Positions 38,744 to 46,739 of a stretch of DNA of 64,000 bases are shown in pieces. The notes under the pieces were generated by a model. It was not told the origin of the DNA. It worked only from the letters and a program-made list of their open reading frames with translations, and made no database searches. Position 1 is the stretch's first letter, and every line of letters starts with the position of its first letter. This DNA is from Synechococcus sp. WH 8101. Lineage in GTDB: Bacteria > Cyanobacteriota > Cyanobacteriia > PCC-6307 > Cyanobiaceae. The DNA is taken from contig NZ_CP035914.1 in the NCBI RefSeq assembly GCF_004209775.1, forward strand, positions 1,736,001-1,800,000, given 5' to 3'. Both the position numbers and the translations under genes were made by a program.

Positions 38744-39541
38744 ATGACTCAGGTCCCCCAGGCGATGACCTCCCTGTGCCTGCAGGACAAGGTGATCGTC
38801 GTGACCGGTGGCAATTCCGGCATCGGCAAAGCGATCGTGGAAACGGTCGGCGGCCTGGGCGCCAAAGTGGTGATCGACTACCGCTCCCATCCCGAGCGCA
38901 CGGAGGAACTGATCGAGGAGATCGGTGAACTCGGCGGCCAGGCGATCGGTGTGCAGGCCGACGTGAGCAAGCTGGAGGATCTGCAACGCCTGATCGACAC
39001 CGCCGTGTCAACTTTCGGCCGCGTTGATGTGATGGTGAACAACGCTGGCATCGAGACGCGCACCTCGATTCTCGACACCAGCCCGGAGGACTTTGACAAG
39101 GTGATGAATGTCAACCTTCGGGGCGTGTTCTTTGCCACCCAGTACGCCGCCAAGCAGATGATCGCGCAGGGCACGGGTGGGCGCATCATCAACATCTCCT
39201 CGGTGCATGAAGACTGGCCGATGCCCAACAACACCCCCTACTGCGTGGCCAAGGGTGGGGTGCGCATGCTCACCCGTACCGCCGGTGTGGAGCTGGCTGG
39301 CAAGGGCGTGACAATCGTCAACGTTGGCCCTGGTGCCGTTGCCACGCCGATCAACGACTCCACCATGAACAATCCTGAGCTCCTCGCCAAGCTCAATGCC
39401 GCCATTCCGATGGGGCGCATGGCCCAGCCGGAGGAGATCGCGTCCGTGGTGGCCTTCCTCGCCAGCAACGGTGCCAGCTACATGACCGCCACCAGCCTCT
39501 TCGCCGACGGCGGCATCATGATGAGTAGCCCCGGACTCTGA
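38744..39541 (+). CDS. Short-chain dehydrogenase, glucose 1-dehydrogenase-like
   Basis: A 265-residue classical SDR. The coenzyme loop TGGNSGIGKAI is at ~21-31, NNAGIETR follows the NNAG signature, and the catalytic Ser (INISSVHEDW) and YCVAKGG (Tyr/Lys) are in order. VGPGAVATPIND and AQPEEIASVVAFLAS are common in glucose/gluconate dehydrogenases. A GGAG at 38725-38728 is 15 bp before the ATG; a second ATG at 38765 is possible. It converges with the HbpS-like gene (26 bp overlap). Glucose is the likely but unproven substrate. Confidence 0.85.
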   Translation: MTQVPQAMTSLCLQDKVIVVTGGNSGIGKAIVETVGGLGAKVVIDYRSHPERTEELIEEIGELGGQAIGVQADVSKLEDLQRLIDTAVSTFGRVDVMVNNAGIETRTSILDTSPEDFDKVMNVNLRGVFFATQYAAKQMIAQGTGGRIINISSVHEDWPMPNNTPYCVAKGGVRMLTRTAGVELAGKGVTIVNVGPGAVATPINDSTMNNPELLAKLNAAIPMGRMAQPEEIASVVAFLASNGASYMTATSLFADGGIMMSSPGL

Positions 39542-39956
39542 GCGCGAACGCCTCCACACCGGCACGGGCGACTGCTGCATCCACATCCGGCGTCATGCCG
39601 GACACCCCGATCGCCCCCACCAGCGCTTGATCGCAGCGCAGCACCAGCCCACCGGCCATCAGGGCACAGGGCTGGTGCAGCACCCCCTGCAAGGAGAGCA
39701 GCGCCAGCCGCCCGCCGGCGATCGCCTGCTCGGCTGCAGCACTGTCAGCTCCCGTCAGAGCGGCGGTGCGCGCCTTGGCCATGGCCGTTTCCACGCTGGC
39801 AGGCGAGGCGCCATCGCAGCGGCGGAAACAGACCAACTGGCCCGCACCATCCACCACCGCAATCGAAACCCGGGCCGCAGCCTGCTCGGCGGCGGCTAAG
39901 GCCGACGCCAGCACCGCGTCCGCATCGGCGAGATCCATCCAGAGGCGCTGATGCAT
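39516..39956 (-). CDS. GlcG/HbpS family heme-binding-like protein
   Basis: A 146-residue protein. AAARVSIAVVDGAGQLVCFRRCDGASPASVETAMAKARTA is the classic GlcG/HbpS-type block, and VGAIGVSG(M)TPDVDAAVARAGVEAF is its typical end. Family members bind haem or degradation products of hydroxylated acids; in some bacteria they sit with glycolate oxidase. It is the last gene of a five-gene minus-strand run. The ATG at 39956 lies 4 bp after the Nif11-like gene. The 3' end overlaps the SDR gene. Confidence 0.84.
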   Translation of the reverse strand: MHQRLWMDLADADAVLASALAAAEQAAARVSIAVVDGAGQLVCFRRCDGASPASVETAMAKARTAALTGADSAAAEQAIAGGRLALLSLQGVLHQPCALMAGGLVLRCDQALVGAIGVSGMTPDVDAAVARAGVEAFALRVRGYSS

Positions 39957-39960
39957 CAGC

Positions 39961-40221
39961 TCAGCTCCACTGAATCGCCATTTTCCAGAGGTGACCCTCC
40001 AGCTCCACGCCGGCGGCCAGGGCCTCGAGGGCTTCCGCCGGCAAGCGAAGGGTGGCTTCAGCCTGATGCACGAGGATGTCGACACCCGTGAAATGGAAAC
40101 CCATCGCCTCACCCTGGGCGGCGATGTCATTGAGGCAGGCGGCGCTGTGAAAACGCTCCAGAAGAGCGGGATCGGCTTTCACGGTGCGGAGGAAGGCCTC
40201 CAGTTGGGGATTGCTGGTCAT
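39961..40221 (-). CDS. Nif11-like domain protein (86 aa)
   Basis: MTSNPQLEAFLRTVKADPALLERFHSAACLNDIAAQGEAMGFHFTGVDIL carries the Nif11 pattern (LEAFL..VKADPAL...F..A.....IA...GF.F...D). The second part is helical, with no Gly-Gly cleavage site or Cys/Ser-rich core, so it is not a convincing RiPP precursor. It sits inside the lactonase-RidA-HbpS run, 16 bp after ridA and 4 bp before the HbpS-like gene. Confidence 0.75.
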   Translation of the reverse strand: MTSNPQLEAFLRTVKADPALLERFHSAACLNDIAAQGEAMGFHFTGVDILVHQAEATLRLPAEALEALAAGVELEGHLWKMAIQWS

Positions 40222-40237
40222 GGCAAAGGATGGCGGT

Positions 40238-40633
40238 TCAGTCTTTGATAGCGATGCAAGAGATTTCGATTCGGGCTCCCACCACCAGCTTGCTGATGCC
40301 GATCACGGCGCGGGAGCAATAGTTGTCGGCATCGGGGAAGAACTCCTGCCACACCGCATCCATCGCCTCGATCTCATCGATGTCGGTCATGTACACCACC
40401 GCCTGCCCCACATCGCGATAGGTGCATCCGGCCGCTTCCAGCACACCGAACACATTCTTCAGACATTGGCGCGTGTGTTCGGCCGTGCCGCCCGCCACGG
40501 TCTGGTTCGTGACCGGATCCACAGGCATCTGGCCGGACACAAACACAAACTGGCCGATGCGATACCCCTGGCTATAGCTGGCAACCGGCCGGTTGGCCTG
40601 CTCCGTGCGAATCGGATGACGTTCAAGGGGCAT
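40238..40633 (-). CDS. RidA/YjgF family enamine deaminase-like protein
   Basis: A 131-residue protein with the RidA layout: SYSQGYRIGQFVFVSGQMPVDP near the N-terminus, then TRQCLKNVFGVLEAAG and AVVYMTDIDEIEAMDAVWQEFF. The last strand has RAVIGISKLVVGARIEISCIAI. The usual active-site Arg is in RAVIG. RidA removes reactive enamines or imines. The context suggests a role in the neighbouring catabolic set. Confidence 0.9.
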   Translation of the reverse strand: MPLERHPIRTEQANRPVASYSQGYRIGQFVFVSGQMPVDPVTNQTVAGGTAEHTRQCLKNVFGVLEAAGCTYRDVGQAVVYMTDIDEIEAMDAVWQEFFPDADNYCSRAVIGISKLVVGARIEISCIAIKD

Positions 40634-40671
40634 GAGGCGCGATCAGGCGTGAATCCCCGTGATAGCGGTGG

Positions 40672-41619
40672 TCAGGGCATGGCGGGGTGTTGAACGCCAC
40701 GGGTGTTGAGGTGAATGGCATACACCGCATCCCAACTGCAAAGGAACAAACGGTTGCCGAACTCACCACCGAAACAGAGATTGCCCACCAGTTTCGGGGT
40801 GAGAATCTTGCCGAGCAGGCTGCCATCGGCAGCGATGCAGTGCACGCCATCCCCGGCGCTGCTCCAAAGATGGCCCTGCTCATCCACACGAATGCCGTCG
40901 GCATTGCCCGGGGCGACGCGATGAAAGCTGCGGCCGTTGGCCAGGGTCCGGCCGCCATCGCGCACATCGAACACCCGGATCTGTCGATCGGGGGCAGGGT
41001 CATCGGGGGCCCCGGTGTCGACGATATAAAGCAGCGACTCATCCGGCGAGAACGCCAGACCATTGGGGCCTTGCACCTCCTCCAGCGTGGTCATCGCCTG
41101 CAGGGAGCCATCGGCGGGATCAAAGCGATACACCGACGGAGCCTGCCAGGAGGCACGACGACCGCCCTCGTAGTCGTTCACCAGACCGTAGAGGGGATCG
41201 CTGAACCAGATCGTGCCGTCACTCTTCACCACCACATCGTTGGGCGTGTTGAGGGGTTGGCCAGCATGGGAATCCACCAAGGTCACCACGCGCCCGTTGT
41301 GCTCCGTGCGCAACAGGGCGCGATGACCGTGGCTGCAGGTGAGCAAGCGCCCTTGCCGATCCCGGGTCTGACCGTTGGGGAAGCCGGCACGGTGGCGATA
41401 CACCGTGAGGCCCAGCGCGTCATCCCAGGCGAGGATCCGATCGTTGGGGATGTCGGACACCAGCAGCCGCTGCTGGTCGCCGAACCACACCGGACCCTCC
41501 AGCCAACGGCAGCCATCGAACAGGCGCTCCAGCTGGGCGTTGAACAACACCAACTGCTGAAAGCGGGGATCAACGATTTCGAACCGTGTCTCCACGAACT
41601 GGCTGCGGGTCACCTCCAT
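40672..41619 (-). CDS. SMP-30/gluconolactonase family protein
   Basis: A 315-residue six-bladed beta-propeller. WLEGPVWFGDQQRLLVSDIPNDRIL is the first blade with the conserved EGP. TPNDVVVKSDGTIWFSDPLYG holds the metal-binding Asn. GPNGLAFSPDESLLYIVDTGAPDDP holds the catalytic Asp region, and ADGIRVDEQGHLWSS follows. Family members open lactones such as gluconolactone with a divalent metal. It probably works with the SDR nearby to turn aldose into aldonate. Confidence 0.88.
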   Translation of the reverse strand: MEVTRSQFVETRFEIVDPRFQQLVLFNAQLERLFDGCRWLEGPVWFGDQQRLLVSDIPNDRILAWDDALGLTVYRHRAGFPNGQTRDRQGRLLTCSHGHRALLRTEHNGRVVTLVDSHAGQPLNTPNDVVVKSDGTIWFSDPLYGLVNDYEGGRRASWQAPSVYRFDPADGSLQAMTTLEEVQGPNGLAFSPDESLLYIVDTGAPDDPAPDRQIRVFDVRDGGRTLANGRSFHRVAPGNADGIRVDEQGHLWSSAGDGVHCIAADGSLLGKILTPKLVGNLCFGGEFGNRLFLCSWDAVYAIHLNTRGVQHPAMP

Positions 41620-41629
41620 CGCTCAGTCC

Positions 41630-42091
41630 TCACTGAAAGAAGCCGGGAGGACGGTTGCGCCAGGCCTGGTCATGGCGCTGGATGATCAGCTGCACGCAGG
41701 GCTCGTCCCCCACCTGGGCGGAGAGATGGCCCTGCTTGCCGTCGGCAGTGGCCACGCAGCCCTGGTCGCCGCCATAGGAATACTCCCCGGCATGCATCAC
41801 CACCTTGGTGCCGTCCATGCTCTCCACCGACCAGGCCCCACGCAACACGTAGATCCATTTCGGGACGTGGTTTTCATGCCAGTCGGCGGTCCAGCCCACG
41901 GGCAGGTAGGTGACAAAGGCATGCCCGTTGTCGAACAACTCACGGGAAAACTGGGGCGAATCCCCGGGCCCGAGTTGGCCGAGCTGAAAGTCACTGATCG
42001 TGCACTGCTCCTGGCGACTGACCCCATGCGCATCGGTCCAGAGATGCCAGTAGCGCTCGGGCTGGGGAGCCTGGCTGAAGGGATCGCTCAT
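41630..42091 (-). CDS. Cupin domain protein
   Basis: A 153-residue single-domain cupin. TADWHENHVPKWIYVLRGAWSVE contains the first motif with two His and Glu/Lys-like positions, and VVMHAGEYSYGGDQGCVATADGKQGHLSAQVG holds the second. It could be a small dioxygenase or isomerase. The ATG at 42091 was chosen over an upstream one (42115). It heads the cupin-SMP30-RidA-Nif11-HbpS run, 29 bp after pyrC. Confidence 0.78.
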   Translation of the reverse strand: MSDPFSQAPQPERYWHLWTDAHGVSRQEQCTISDFQLGQLGPGDSPQFSRELFDNGHAFVTYLPVGWTADWHENHVPKWIYVLRGAWSVESMDGTKVVMHAGEYSYGGDQGCVATADGKQGHLSAQVGDEPCVQLIIQRHDQAWRNRPPGFFQ

Positions 42092-42120
42092 GCCATCGCA
42101 GATGCCTGCGCGCACCCTAT

Positions 42121-43224
42121 TCAGAACGTTCCGCTCTGCCCAGCGTTCTCCACACTCCAGGCCAGCTCCTCACCGGCATGGAACAGCCGTGGCGCTTCCG
42201 CAGCTTCGAGTGGTGGGGTCATCGCCGCATCCAGCTGCAGCCGCTCGGGCACGCTCTGGGGCTGGCGCACCAGGGTGACCGTTTCGCTGTTGAGAGGCAG
42301 GCGGTAAAAGCGCGGACCATGCTCACTGGCAAAGCCTTCCAGTCGATCTAAGGCCCCTTCCCGATCAAAGATCGCGGCATAGCTCTCCAGGGCGTGGGAC
42401 GCATTGAAGATGCCCGCGCAACCACAGCTGGTTTCCTTGCCGGAGCGGGCGTGGGGAGCGGAATCGGTGCCGAGGAAAAAGCAGGGTTCACCTCCCGTTG
42501 CTGCCGCCACCAACGCTCGGCGATGCCGCTCCCGCTTCAACACCGGCAGGCAGTAGGCATCGCTGCGCAAGCCGCCGGCGAACATCGCATTGCGGTTGAG
42601 GTGGAGGTGGTGGGGGGTGATCGTCGCCGCCAGGGTGGTCTCACCGGCGCGATGGCAGGCACTCACATAGTGGGCGGCCTGCTCGGTGGTGATGTGCTCC
42701 AGCACCACGCGCAGGGCGGGAAAGCGTTGGCGCAACGGCACCAGATGGCGTTCGATGAACACTGCCTCCCGATCAAACACATCCACCTCGGGATCGGTGA
42801 CCTCGCCATGGATGAGCAGGGGCTGATCGATCGCCTGCAACATCTCGAGAACGGGCGTGATCGCCTCCAGATCCGTCACCCCCGCTGCGGAGTTGGTGGT
42901 GGCGTTGGCGGGATAGAGCTTGACCGCCGTGAACACGCCGGTCTCAAACCCCTGCTTCAGATCCTGCGGATCGGTGGAGTCGGTGAGATAGGCCGTCATC
43001 AGCGGCGTGAACGACAGACCAGGCGGCAAGGCCGCCAGGATGCGGTCGCGGTAGGCGACGGCAGCGGCCGCGGTCGTGACCGGAGGCCTGAGGTTGGGCA
43101 TCACGATGGCCCTGGCGAAAAGGCGCGCTGTTGACGGCAGCACCGCCGCCAGCATGGCCCCATCCCTCAGATGTAGATGCCAGTCGTCGGGGCGACGCAG
43201 GACGAGGCGAGAGGGAGAGGCCAT
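42121..43224 (-). CDS. pyrC: Dihydroorotase
   Basis: A 367-residue PyrC-type dihydroorotase of pyrimidine synthesis. DDWHLHLRDGAML carries the HxHxR zinc motif. MPNLRPPV, VFTAVKLYPANATTNS (carboxylated Lys), LLIHGEV, VLEHITTEQA and the Asp of FFLGTDSAPHARSGKE are all present. The ATG at 43224 is the family start. It lies 13 bp after bicA on the same strand. Confidence 0.96.
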   Translation of the reverse strand: MASPSRLVLRRPDDWHLHLRDGAMLAAVLPSTARLFARAIVMPNLRPPVTTAAAAVAYRDRILAALPPGLSFTPLMTAYLTDSTDPQDLKQGFETGVFTAVKLYPANATTNSAAGVTDLEAITPVLEMLQAIDQPLLIHGEVTDPEVDVFDREAVFIERHLVPLRQRFPALRVVLEHITTEQAAHYVSACHRAGETTLAATITPHHLHLNRNAMFAGGLRSDAYCLPVLKRERHRRALVAAATGGEPCFFLGTDSAPHARSGKETSCGCAGIFNASHALESYAAIFDREGALDRLEGFASEHGPRFYRLPLNSETVTLVRQPQSVPERLQLDAAMTPPLEAAEAPRLFHAGEELAWSVENAGQSGTF

Positions 43225-43237
43225 GGGCTGCAGACGA

Positions 43238-44896
43238 TCAGGCGGGAAGGCCGGCCACGGCGGAGCGCAGGGCCTCCAATCGATCTTCGCTGATCTGCTC
43301 CTGGGGGATCCGCTCAAGCAGCTTCAGCTTCTCCAGCCGGTTGCGGGCGCCACCGGGCAGAAGCACAAGGTGCACCTGGCGGCCCACCTCAAGTGCTTCC
43401 TTGATGGCGTTTTCCAAGGCGAGGGAGGCTGTGACGCCGAGATGGGTGACCTCACTGAGGTCAAACACCACGGCATTGCAATTGCTGATCGCGTTGTGCT
43501 CCCGGGCGATGGTTTTGGCCACACCGAAAATCATCGGGCCGGCCAACTGGAACAGCAGCACCTTGCCGCCAGCCTGGTCGAGCAGTTGCTGCTCCTCGCC
43601 AGACAGCTCCACGTCATCGTCAGCGGTGCTGATCGTTTTCACCCGTTTCGACTGCAGCGCGCTCATGCGATCGATGGTGAGCACATTGGCCACGAACACA
43701 CCGATGCCCACGGCCGCGATCAGATCCACCAACACGGTGAGGGCAATGACGCCATAGGTGATCAAGGCGGCCTTCAACGACAGGTGATGGGCCCGGCGCA
43801 GGAAGTCCCAGTCGATGATGTCGATACCGACCTTGAGCGCGATCCCGGCCAGCACCGCCAGGGGAATGGTGGAGACCAGGGGCGCCGCCAGCAGGATCAC
43901 GAGCATCAGAATCACGGCCCGCACCACGCCGGACAAGGCGGAGCGTCCACCGGCCTGAATGTTCACCACCGTTCCCATGGTGGCGCCGGCACCGGGCAGC
44001 CCTCCGAACAAGCCGGAGGCGATGTTGGCCAGGCCCTGACCCACCAGCTCTTTGTTGGAGTTGTGCTCCGTGCGGGTGAGGCTGTCGGCCACCACGGACG
44101 TGAGCAGGGCATCAATGCAGCCGAGCATGCCGAGCACAGCACCATCGATCACCATCAGCCGCAGCTGATCGGCCGAGAAGGTGGGCATGTGCAGGCTGGG
44201 GAATTCCGCCTGAAATTCAGGAATCGTGCGCAGACCTGCGGCACTGAAGATGGTGAGGGAGAGAATCGTGCCGACCACCAGCGCCAGCAGCTGGGGCGGG
44301 CAAACTTTTTTCAGCCTGGATGGGGTGAACCAGAGGATGGCCACGGTGATCAGGGCCAGGATCAGTTCGTAGGGCCGCACGCCCGAGAGCAACTGGGGCA
44401 GCTGCGACAGGGTGCCGATCACGCCACCTTTGGGGCTGGCTTGCCCCAGGAAAGGAGCCAGCTGCAGGATCACCAGGATGATGCCGATGCCCGACATGAA
44501 GCCGGAAATCACCGTGTAGGGCATCTGGGTTACATACCGGCCCAGGCGAAACACCCCGAAGAGGATCTGGAACACTCCGGCCAGGATCACCACGGTGAAG
44601 GCCATCGCCAGAGCCGTTTCCTTGTCGGGGGCCGTGGCGGTGAAACTGAGGATCACCGAGGTGAACACCACGGTCATGGGACCGGTGGGCTCGGAGATCA
44701 GGGTGGGGGTTCCACCGAACAAGGCAGCCACCAGGCCGATGATCACGGCGGCCCACAGACCGGCGGCAGCACCGGCTCCGGAGGCCACTCCGAAGGCCAG
44801 GGCCATCGGCAGGGCGATCACGGCGGCGGTGACGCCACCGAAGGCATCACCGCGCAGGTTTCTGGTGCTGATGTGGTTGAAGAGCACCGAAGACAA
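43238..44896 (-). CDS. bicA: SulP-family sodium-dependent bicarbonate transporter BicA
   Basis: A 552-residue SulP protein with ~12 helices and a C-terminal STAS domain (from about residue 400). The match to BicA is very close in memory, for example RNLRGDAFGGVTAAVIALPM, GGTPTLISEPTGPMTVV, SGFMSGIGIILVILQLAPFL, LGCIDALLTSVVADSLTRTE and GVTASLALENAIKEALEVG. BicA imports HCO3- with Na+ for the CO2-concentrating mechanism. The start shown is TTG at 44896; GTG at 44887 would fit the length of known BicA better. It is divergent from the Na+/Ca2+ antiporter gene. Confidence 0.93.
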   Translation of the reverse strand: MSSVLFNHISTRNLRGDAFGGVTAAVIALPMALAFGVASGAGAAAGLWAAVIIGLVAALFGGTPTLISEPTGPMTVVFTSVILSFTATAPDKETALAMAFTVVILAGVFQILFGVFRLGRYVTQMPYTVISGFMSGIGIILVILQLAPFLGQASPKGGVIGTLSQLPQLLSGVRPYELILALITVAILWFTPSRLKKVCPPQLLALVVGTILSLTIFSAAGLRTIPEFQAEFPSLHMPTFSADQLRLMVIDGAVLGMLGCIDALLTSVVADSLTRTEHNSNKELVGQGLANIASGLFGGLPGAGATMGTVVNIQAGGRSALSGVVRAVILMLVILLAAPLVSTIPLAVLAGIALKVGIDIIDWDFLRRAHHLSLKAALITYGVIALTVLVDLIAAVGIGVFVANVLTIDRMSALQSKRVKTISTADDDVELSGEEQQLLDQAGGKVLLFQLAGPMIFGVAKTIAREHNAISNCNAVVFDLSEVTHLGVTASLALENAIKEALEVGRQVHLVLLPGGARNRLEKLKLLERIPQEQISEDRLEALRSAVAGLPA

Positions 44897-45008
44897 ACGA
44901 TCAAGAGCGGCGAAATGCTAGGTGGCTTCTGAAAAGAGGAGCCCTGGTTCCGATCAGCGTCCGTGATCAGACTGAACAGGACAATGAATCCCCTGGCCCT
45001 GCGGAGCG
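44897..45008. promoter_or_regulatory. Divergent promoter region between bicA and the CaCA antiporter gene
   Basis: This 112-bp spacer must carry both promoters. An inverted repeat GATCA-N7-TGATC is at 44952-44968. No known operator (CcmR or NtcA) was recognised with confidence. Confidence 0.35.
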
Positions 45009-46124
45009 ATGTCGCCGTTCCTGATCTCCGTTCTTGACGTTGTGGTGGGGATCGGCCTGCTCTTCGGCGGTGGTGAGCTGTTTGTGCAAGGGGCCGTGAG
45101 TCTGGCCCTGATCCTGGGCATTCCCCAGCTGGTGATCGGCCTCACCGTGGTGGCCCTCGGCACCAGTTCACCTGAACTCTTCGTGAGCGTGGGCTCGGCG
45201 CTGGCTGGCTCCGCCGATCTGGCCTTAAGCAACGTGGTGGGCAGCAGCATCTTCAATGTGATGGTGGTACTGGGCAGCAGCGCCCTGGTCATGCCGCTGC
45301 GCGTGGAAAGTCGACTGGTGCGACGCGATGTGCCCCTGTTGCTGGCGGTTTCTGCGGCCGTGTGGGGCATGGCATCGGCGGGTCGGGTCACCTGGCAGGC
45401 GGGCGTGGCCCTGCTGCTCGCTCTGGTGATCAACACCCTCTGGGAGATCCAGACCGCCAAGGAGGAACCGGAGGGGATCGAGGAGGCCGAGCCAGAGGTG
45501 GATGCGGCAAGCGCCAACCGCGGCTGGGGTGGCTCCCTGGTCCGGCTGGCGATCGGAATCGTGCTGCTTGGCTTCGGTTCCAACGTTCTGGTGAAGGGAG
45601 CGAGCGCAGCAGCGGCCATGCTCGGCGTGAGTGAAGCGGTGATCGGCCTCACGATCGTGTCGGCGGGAACCTCGATGCCGGAACTGATCACCTCCCTGGT
45701 GGCGGCACTGCGGGGACGCACGGATCTGGCGATCGGCAACGTAGTGGGCAGCAATCTGCTCAACCAGTTACTGGTGCTCAGCGGCTCCGCCCTCGCTTCA
45801 GGCGCCTATGGCCTGCACGTGGATCCAATCCTGATTCAACGGGACCTGCCGGTGATGGTGCTCACTACCCTGGCCTGCATGCCAATTTTCTGGAGCGATG
45901 GCCGGATCACCAGGGTCGAGGGCGGCGTGTTGCTGGGGCTTTACGTGTTTTATGTGATCGATCAGGTGCTGCCCCGCACCCTGCCCAGCTGGCAGGACGA
46001 GTTCCGACTGGCCCTGCTCTGCCTGGTGCTTCCGGTCGTGTTGGTGTTGATCAGCGTGCAGGTGATCAGCCACTGGCGCCAACTTCGCTACAGCCGCCGG
46101 CGGGGCGACGACGACCTGGCGTGA
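45009..46124 (+). CDS. CaCA family calcium/sodium antiporter
   Basis: A 371-residue K+-dependent Na+/Ca2+-exchanger-like protein with ten helices in two inverted repeats. The alpha-1 repeat is GLTVVALGTSSPELFVSVGSAL and the alpha-2 repeat GLTIVSAGTSMPELITSLVAAL, each followed by SNVVGSSIFN and GNVVGSNLLN. The acidic loop EEPEGIEEAEPEVD separates the halves. The adjacency to bicA suggests a role in Na+ or Ca2+ balance linked to Na+-driven bicarbonate uptake. Confidence 0.92.
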   Translation: MSPFLISVLDVVVGIGLLFGGGELFVQGAVSLALILGIPQLVIGLTVVALGTSSPELFVSVGSALAGSADLALSNVVGSSIFNVMVVLGSSALVMPLRVESRLVRRDVPLLLAVSAAVWGMASAGRVTWQAGVALLLALVINTLWEIQTAKEEPEGIEEAEPEVDAASANRGWGGSLVRLAIGIVLLGFGSNVLVKGASAAAAMLGVSEAVIGLTIVSAGTSMPELITSLVAALRGRTDLAIGNVVGSNLLNQLLVLSGSALASGAYGLHVDPILIQRDLPVMVLTTLACMPIFWSDGRITRVEGGVLLGLYVFYVIDQVLPRTLPSWQDEFRLALLCLVLPVVLVLISVQVISHWRQLRYSRRRGDDDLA

Positions 46125-46238
46125 TCAACAGCACAGGAGAGCGGTCGGCATGCGCACACCCACATTTGCAATCCGACAAGAGGGGATGACTCCTGGGGCA
46201 AAGCTGACCATCCTTGTAAGGCCAAGTGCGGCTTGCCG

Positions 46239-46739
46239 ATGCTGGAGCTGCTGCCTCCCTTAAACGACAAGAATCTTCCCTGGCTCGATGTGATCCACCC
46301 GATCGTGGTTCATTTCGTGATCGCGATGGCTCTGATCACAGTCGTCTTCGACCTTCTGGGCGTGCTGACCAAACGGCGCAACCTGTTTGAGGTCAGCTTC
46401 TGGAATCTGGTGGTGGCCACGGTGGCCATCTTCGTGGCGATCATTTTCGGCCAGATCGAAGCCGGGCTCGCCAATCCCTATGGCGCATCCCGCGACATCC
46501 TCAACTACCACAGCACCATCGGTTGGAGCCTCGCCGGTGTGCTCGGCCTGCTCACGGGCTGGCGCTACGTGGTGCGGCAGAAGGATCCCACCAGCCTGCC
46601 TTCGGGCTTCCTGGTGATTGATGCGGTGCTGGCAGTGCTGGTGTTCTGCCAGGTGTATCTGGGCGACAAGCTCGTGTGGGTCTATGGACTGCACACCGTG
46701 CCCGTGGTGGAAGCGGTGCGTAGCGGGGCCCTCTCATGA
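46239..46739 (+). CDS. DUF2231 family membrane protein (first of a pair)
   Basis: A 166-residue protein with four membrane segments. DVIHPIVVHFVIAMALITVVFDLLG carries the HP..VHF pattern of DUF2231, a possible haem or copper ligand region. YHSTIGWSLAGVLGLLTGW is the third helix. The ATG at 46239 was chosen over TTG at 46233. It overlaps the second DUF2231 gene by 4 bp. It belongs to the oxidase run that follows. Confidence 0.84.
   Translation: MLELLPPLNDKNLPWLDVIHPIVVHFVIAMALITVVFDLLGVLTKRRNLFEVSFWNLVVATVAIFVAIIFGQIEAGLANPYGASRDILNYHSTIGWSLAGVLGLLTGWRYVVRQKDPTSLPSGFLVIDAVLAVLVFCQVYLGDKLVWVYGLHTVPVVEAVRSGALS

Noticed and set aside
43076-44932. 618-codon open frame opposite bicA
   Set aside because: Gly/His/Gln-rich composition with no family match, covering the reverse strand of bicA.
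44952-44968. GATCA-N7-TGATC as a CcmR operator for bicA
   Set aside because: The arms are short and do not match the known LysR-type TnA-N7/8-TnA pattern well enough to call it.
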